6,971 nt of DNA from an uncultured Chloroflexota bacterium. Lineage in GTDB: Bacteria; Chloroflexota; Dehalococcoidia; SM23-28-2; RBG-16-64-32. Both the position numbers and the translations under genes were made by a program. The notes below the pieces were generated by a model that was not told the DNA's origin, ran no database searches, and worked only from the letters and a program-made list of their open reading frames with translations. The DNA lies in assembly GCA_913056415.1 (NCBI GenBank), contig CAJXNA010000105.1, forward strand, positions 1 to 6,971, written 5' to 3'. Shown piece by piece: positions 6,538 through 6,971 of the stretch (the first letter of the stretch is position 1; each line of letters opens with the position of its first letter).

Positions 6538-6575
6538 TCGGAATGCCAGTAAATAGGACATATCTGTCATTCTGA
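6524..6575 (+). other. Orphan Shine-Dalgarno and 10-codon ORF ending in a repeat
   Basis: AAGGAGG (6524-6530) lies in the last codons of gcvPB. It is followed by GTG at 6534 and ATG at 6543 in the same frame, which reads MPVNRTYLSF and stops at TGA 6573-6575. That stop is part of the repeat unit TGTCATTCTGA. The arrangement looks like the start of a further operon gene cut off by the repeat. It could equally be chance, because GGA GGA AGG simply encodes Gly-Gly-Arg. Confidence 0.25.
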
Positions 6576-6625
6576 GCCCTTCGCGCTTTGTCATTCTGAT
6601 CCGCCAAAGGCGGAGAAGAATCTCG
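6565..6625. repeat. Dispersed palindromic repeat, one partial and one full unit in tandem
   Basis: TGTCATTCTGA occurs at 6565-6575 and again at 6589-6599. The second copy continues into an interrupted hairpin: ATTCT (6593-6597) pairs with AGAAT (6617-6621), and inside it TCCGCC (6600-6605) pairs with GGCGGA (6609-6614) across an AAA loop. The unit ends with GAAGAATCTCG (6615-6625). The first copy lacks the right half and continues as GCCCTTCGCGCTT. No U-run follows, so it is not a classical terminator, although the hairpin may affect transcript stability after gcvPB. The form is that of REP-like dispersed repeats; copy number in the genome is not visible here. Confidence 0.7.
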
Positions 6626-6633
6626 TTTACCCT

Positions 6634-6971
6634 GTGAGCGACTACTACGTGTACATCATGACGAACAACTCGGGGACGCTGTATGCTGGCGTCACGAATA
6701 ACCTGGAGCGGCGTGTCTACGAGCACAAGCAGGGCGTCGGCGGCTTCACGAAGAGATATAAGCTGACAAGACTTGTCTACTACGAATCGACGCCGGACGT
6801 GCGGGCGGCGATTCAGCGCGAAAAGGAGATCAAGAGCTGGGTCAGGCGCAAGAAGATTGCGCTGATAGCGTCCATGAATCCATACTGGAGGGACTTGAGC
6901 GAGCTGTGCGTCGCGGAGGGGCGAGACCCTTCGCTACGCTCAGAGCTTGTGAATAAATCGGTTTGTTATTC
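6634..6971 (+). CDS. Small GIY-YIG nuclease-family protein (3' end beyond window)
   Basis: The frame is open from GTG 6634 to the right edge (112 codons and 2 bases), so the end of the gene is not seen. Residues 4-31 carry the GIY-YIG core: YYVYIM (4-9) stands for GIY, LYAGVTNN (16-23) for YIG, and LERRVYEH (24-31) has the conserved Arg. REKEIKSW (62-69) holds the likely catalytic metal-binding Glu, and KKIALIASMNPYWRDLSE (73-90) is typical of the stand-alone UPF0213/YhbQ-like group. GTG 6634 is chosen because ATG 6658 would remove the first motif; no good Shine-Dalgarno is present (GGAGAAG of the repeat is 15 bases away). Residues from about 96 on (GRDPSLRSEL) are encoded by a second repeat copy. 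Base composition is near half G+C against about three quarters in a counted gcvPB stretch, which suggests separate origin. The substrate and role are unknown. Confidence 0.83.
   Translation, partial: MSDYYVYIMTNNSGTLYAGVTNNLERRVYEHKQGVGGFTKRYKLTRLVYYESTPDVRAAIQREKEIKSWVRRKKIALIASMNPYWRDLSELCVAEGRDPSLRSELVNKSVCY
6923..6946 (-). repeat. Second copy of the dispersed repeat, inverted, inside the GIY-YIG frame
   Basis: Read on the minus strand, this stretch gives TCTGAGCG, then TAGCGAAGGGTCTCG. It shares TCTGA at one end and GAAG-two bases-TCTCG at the other with the plus-strand unit at 6595-6625. The middle differs and is shorter. The two copies therefore face each other across the nuclease gene. 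On the plus strand it encodes RDPSLRSEL near the visible C-terminus. Confidence 0.55.

Noticed and set aside
6589..6625. Hairpin after gcvPB as a rho-independent terminator
   Set aside because: The stem is GC-rich, but no run of T follows it, and its sequence is explained by the dispersed repeat.

Overview
The window is a GC-rich bacterial chromosome segment built around a complete glycine cleavage (gcv) operon. The organism is most probably a member of the Chloroflexota (Dehalococcoidia-like) or a related lineage. That guess rests on the split glycine decarboxylase (gcvPA + gcvPB), the gene order T-H-PA-PB, the fused alpha/beta-hydrolase/nucleotidyl cyclase next door, and dispersed palindromic repeats of a kind common in such genomes. 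It comes from recall, not from a search.

Layout. Positions 1-897 (minus strand) hold the 5' 299 codons of a protein with an alpha/beta-hydrolase fold followed by the start of a class III adenylate/guanylate cyclase domain; it runs off the left edge. Positions 898-1302 are a divergent intergenic region with a plausible sigma-70-type promoter facing right and no recognisable glycine riboswitch. From 1303 to 6537 five plus-strand genes are packed head to tail: an MBL-fold metallo-hydrolase, gcvT, gcvH, gcvPA and gcvPB. Three of the four junctions are 4-base ATGA overlaps. The gcvT/gcvH junction is a TAG stop followed at once, in the same frame, by a TTG start. Positions 6538-6633 contain dispersed-repeat sequence with a hairpin. 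From 6634 to the right edge runs a small GIY-YIG nuclease gene, open at its 3' end, with a second repeat copy in opposite orientation inside its distal coding region.

How the genes work together. GcvPA and GcvPB form the PLP-dependent P-protein that decarboxylates glycine. GcvH carries the aminomethyl group on a lipoyl-lysine, and GcvT passes the one-carbon unit to tetrahydrofolate. The L-protein (dihydrolipoyl dehydrogenase) and the lipoylation enzymes are not in the window. The MBL hydrolase is tied to the operon by an overlapping start, but its substrate cannot be read from the sequence.

The most interesting points are: (i) a hydrolase domain that seems to have lost its whole catalytic triad in front of a cyclase; (ii) palindromic repeat sequences inside the gcvPA coding region, one of them at an apparent insertion; (iii) a GIY-YIG nuclease gene bracketed by inverted copies of a dispersed repeat, placed just after an orphan Shine-Dalgarno sequence at the end of gcvPB; and (iv) the MBL enzyme coupled to the gcv operon with Glu where the bridging metal-ligand Asp is expected.
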